Shown here in pieces: positions 63,613 through 64,000 of a stretch of DNA of 64,000 bases. Source of the DNA: DASVRA01 sp036388855 (GTDB lineage: Bacteria; Pseudomonadota; Alphaproteobacteria; Caulobacterales; Caulobacteraceae). The DNA lies in contig DASVRA010000036.1 in assembly GCA_036388855.1 (NCBI GenBank), positions 57,790 to 121,789 on the forward strand, read 5' to 3'. Positions within the stretch are counted from its first letter, which is position 1; each line of letters starts with the position of its first letter. The translations under genes and the position numbers were made by a program. The notes under the pieces are model-generated. The model searched no databases, was not told the DNA's origin, and worked only from the letters and a program-made list of their open reading frames with translations.

Positions 63613-64000
63613 GGCCAGGCTTTTTCGCAGCTCGGGTAACGGGGTTCAACCTCCGCGCTGGCGGCCGCCAGCCGCTCGGCCTCCAGCACGTCGGGGTCGG
63701 GGAGGTCTTGGATGCCGCAGCCGAAGGCTTGGCGGCGGCGGATGCGCTCGCGCAGGGCCTCGATGGCGTCGGGATCGTGGGGGCGGGTGAGCCAGGGGCG
63801 GGAGGGGTCGTTCGCGGATTCGGGGTGCACTTCGTGCACTTTGCCGCTGGCTTCCCCTCCAAGCGGGGGAGGCCCGGTTTCAGACAGGGCGCGGGATGGA
63901 ACGGCGCTTTCCGCGTCGTCTTCGCCCGCGGATTCGGAGTGCACTTCGTGCACTTTCGGATCTTCGGACGCGTCCAGCTCGTCCAGCGCCCCGTCCAATT
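63609..64000 (-). CDS. Unknown protein, C-terminal part (start beyond window)
   Basis: At least the last 129 residues are in the window; the frame is open to the edge and its start is not determined. The sequence is acidic and low complexity with two KVHEVH(S/P)ESA motifs 38 residues apart, then a helical basic segment (EALRERIRRRQAFGCG) and a C-terminus with EPRYPSCEKAWP. It overlaps the downstream gene start by four bases. No family was recognised. The motif pair comes from a 29-base direct repeat flanking a small palindrome, so it may be an expanded or inserted segment. Confidence 0.5.
63814..63956. repeat. 29-bp direct repeat flanking a small palindrome inside a coding region
   Basis: Copies at 63814-63842 and 63928-63956 differ at one base and contain GTGCACTTCGTGCAC. 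Between them, at 63855-63872, is CCCTCCAAGCGGGGGAGG, similar to the hairpin at 42124. The arrangement resembles a repeat insertion with flanking duplication, kept in frame. Confidence 0.65.

Overview
The window is about 67-70% GC and reads as an alphaproteobacterial chromosome, most likely of the order Caulobacterales (Phenylobacterium/Caulobacter type). The reasons are a PodJ-like polarity protein with CtrA-like boxes and GANTC sites upstream, a murC-murB-ddl-ftsQ-ftsA run, a TonB-dependent receptor for sugars, TadG-like proteins and a phenylacetate (paa) gene set. The genus is inference. No tRNA, rRNA, CRISPR array, insertion sequence or prophage was recognised, and no gene-free stretch exceeds about 300 bases.

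Layout. 1-3.1 kb: start of a PodJ-like gene (cut by the window edge), its regulatory region, a two-helix membrane protein and a pyridoxamine-oxidase-like protein. 3.1-10.8 kb (minus strand): a compact wall/division operon murC-murB-DUF5946-M28 peptidase-ddl-ftsQ-ftsA with mostly overlapping start and stop codons; murG and ftsZ are not next to it. 10.8-19 kb: a secreted hypothetical protein, two tandem TadG-like pilus-associated proteins, a response regulator, and a divergent 1172-residue hybrid kinase ending in a c-di-GMP phosphodiesterase (EAL) domain. 19-28.4 kb: an aminotransferase and a phenylacetate catabolic region (paaA, DUF6157, paaB, paaC, paaD, paaE, a paaJ/pcaF-type thiolase, paaI, paaG), broken up by long palindromic repeats of three families. 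28.4-35.6 kb: an NSS transporter, an amidohydrolase, a glyoxalase-bicupin fusion and a large secreted BNR-repeat protein. 35.6-39.6 kb: an unusual group with a SET-domain protein, a PurD-like ATP-grasp ligase, a haem-oxygenase-like di-iron oxidase and an NPPY methyltransferase. 39.6-51.1 kb: a sugar-utilisation locus (GH172, Gfo/Idh/MocA sugar dehydrogenase, sodium/sugar symporter, FadR-type regulator, TonB receptor, GH5-like hydrolase, aldose 1-epimerase, GH43). 51.2-59.2 kb: a 2669-residue RTX metalloprotease. 59.4-64 kb: a GNAT protein, EttA, ArfB, a TonB-C-like repeat protein with an 18-unit trinucleotide tract, and the end of an unknown gene.

How it fits together. The wall operon makes the UDP-MurNAc peptide and the FtsQ/FtsA divisome parts. 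The paa set encodes the ring-epoxidising PaaABCDE complex, the PaaG isomerase, the PaaI thioesterase and a thiolase; the ligase and ring-opening genes (paaK, paaZ) and the paaF/paaH genes are not in the window. The sugar locus looks like capture of an arabinose-containing glycan: import across the outer membrane, cleavage by GH43/GH172/GH5, anomer conversion by GalM, symport, then oxidation by the dehydrogenase. A 14-bp motif shared by three of its promoter regions is a candidate operator for the local GntR/FadR-type regulator. The most promising candidate for an undescribed system is the SET / ATP-grasp / di-iron oxidase / methyltransferase neighbourhood; this rests on gene order and family identity only.
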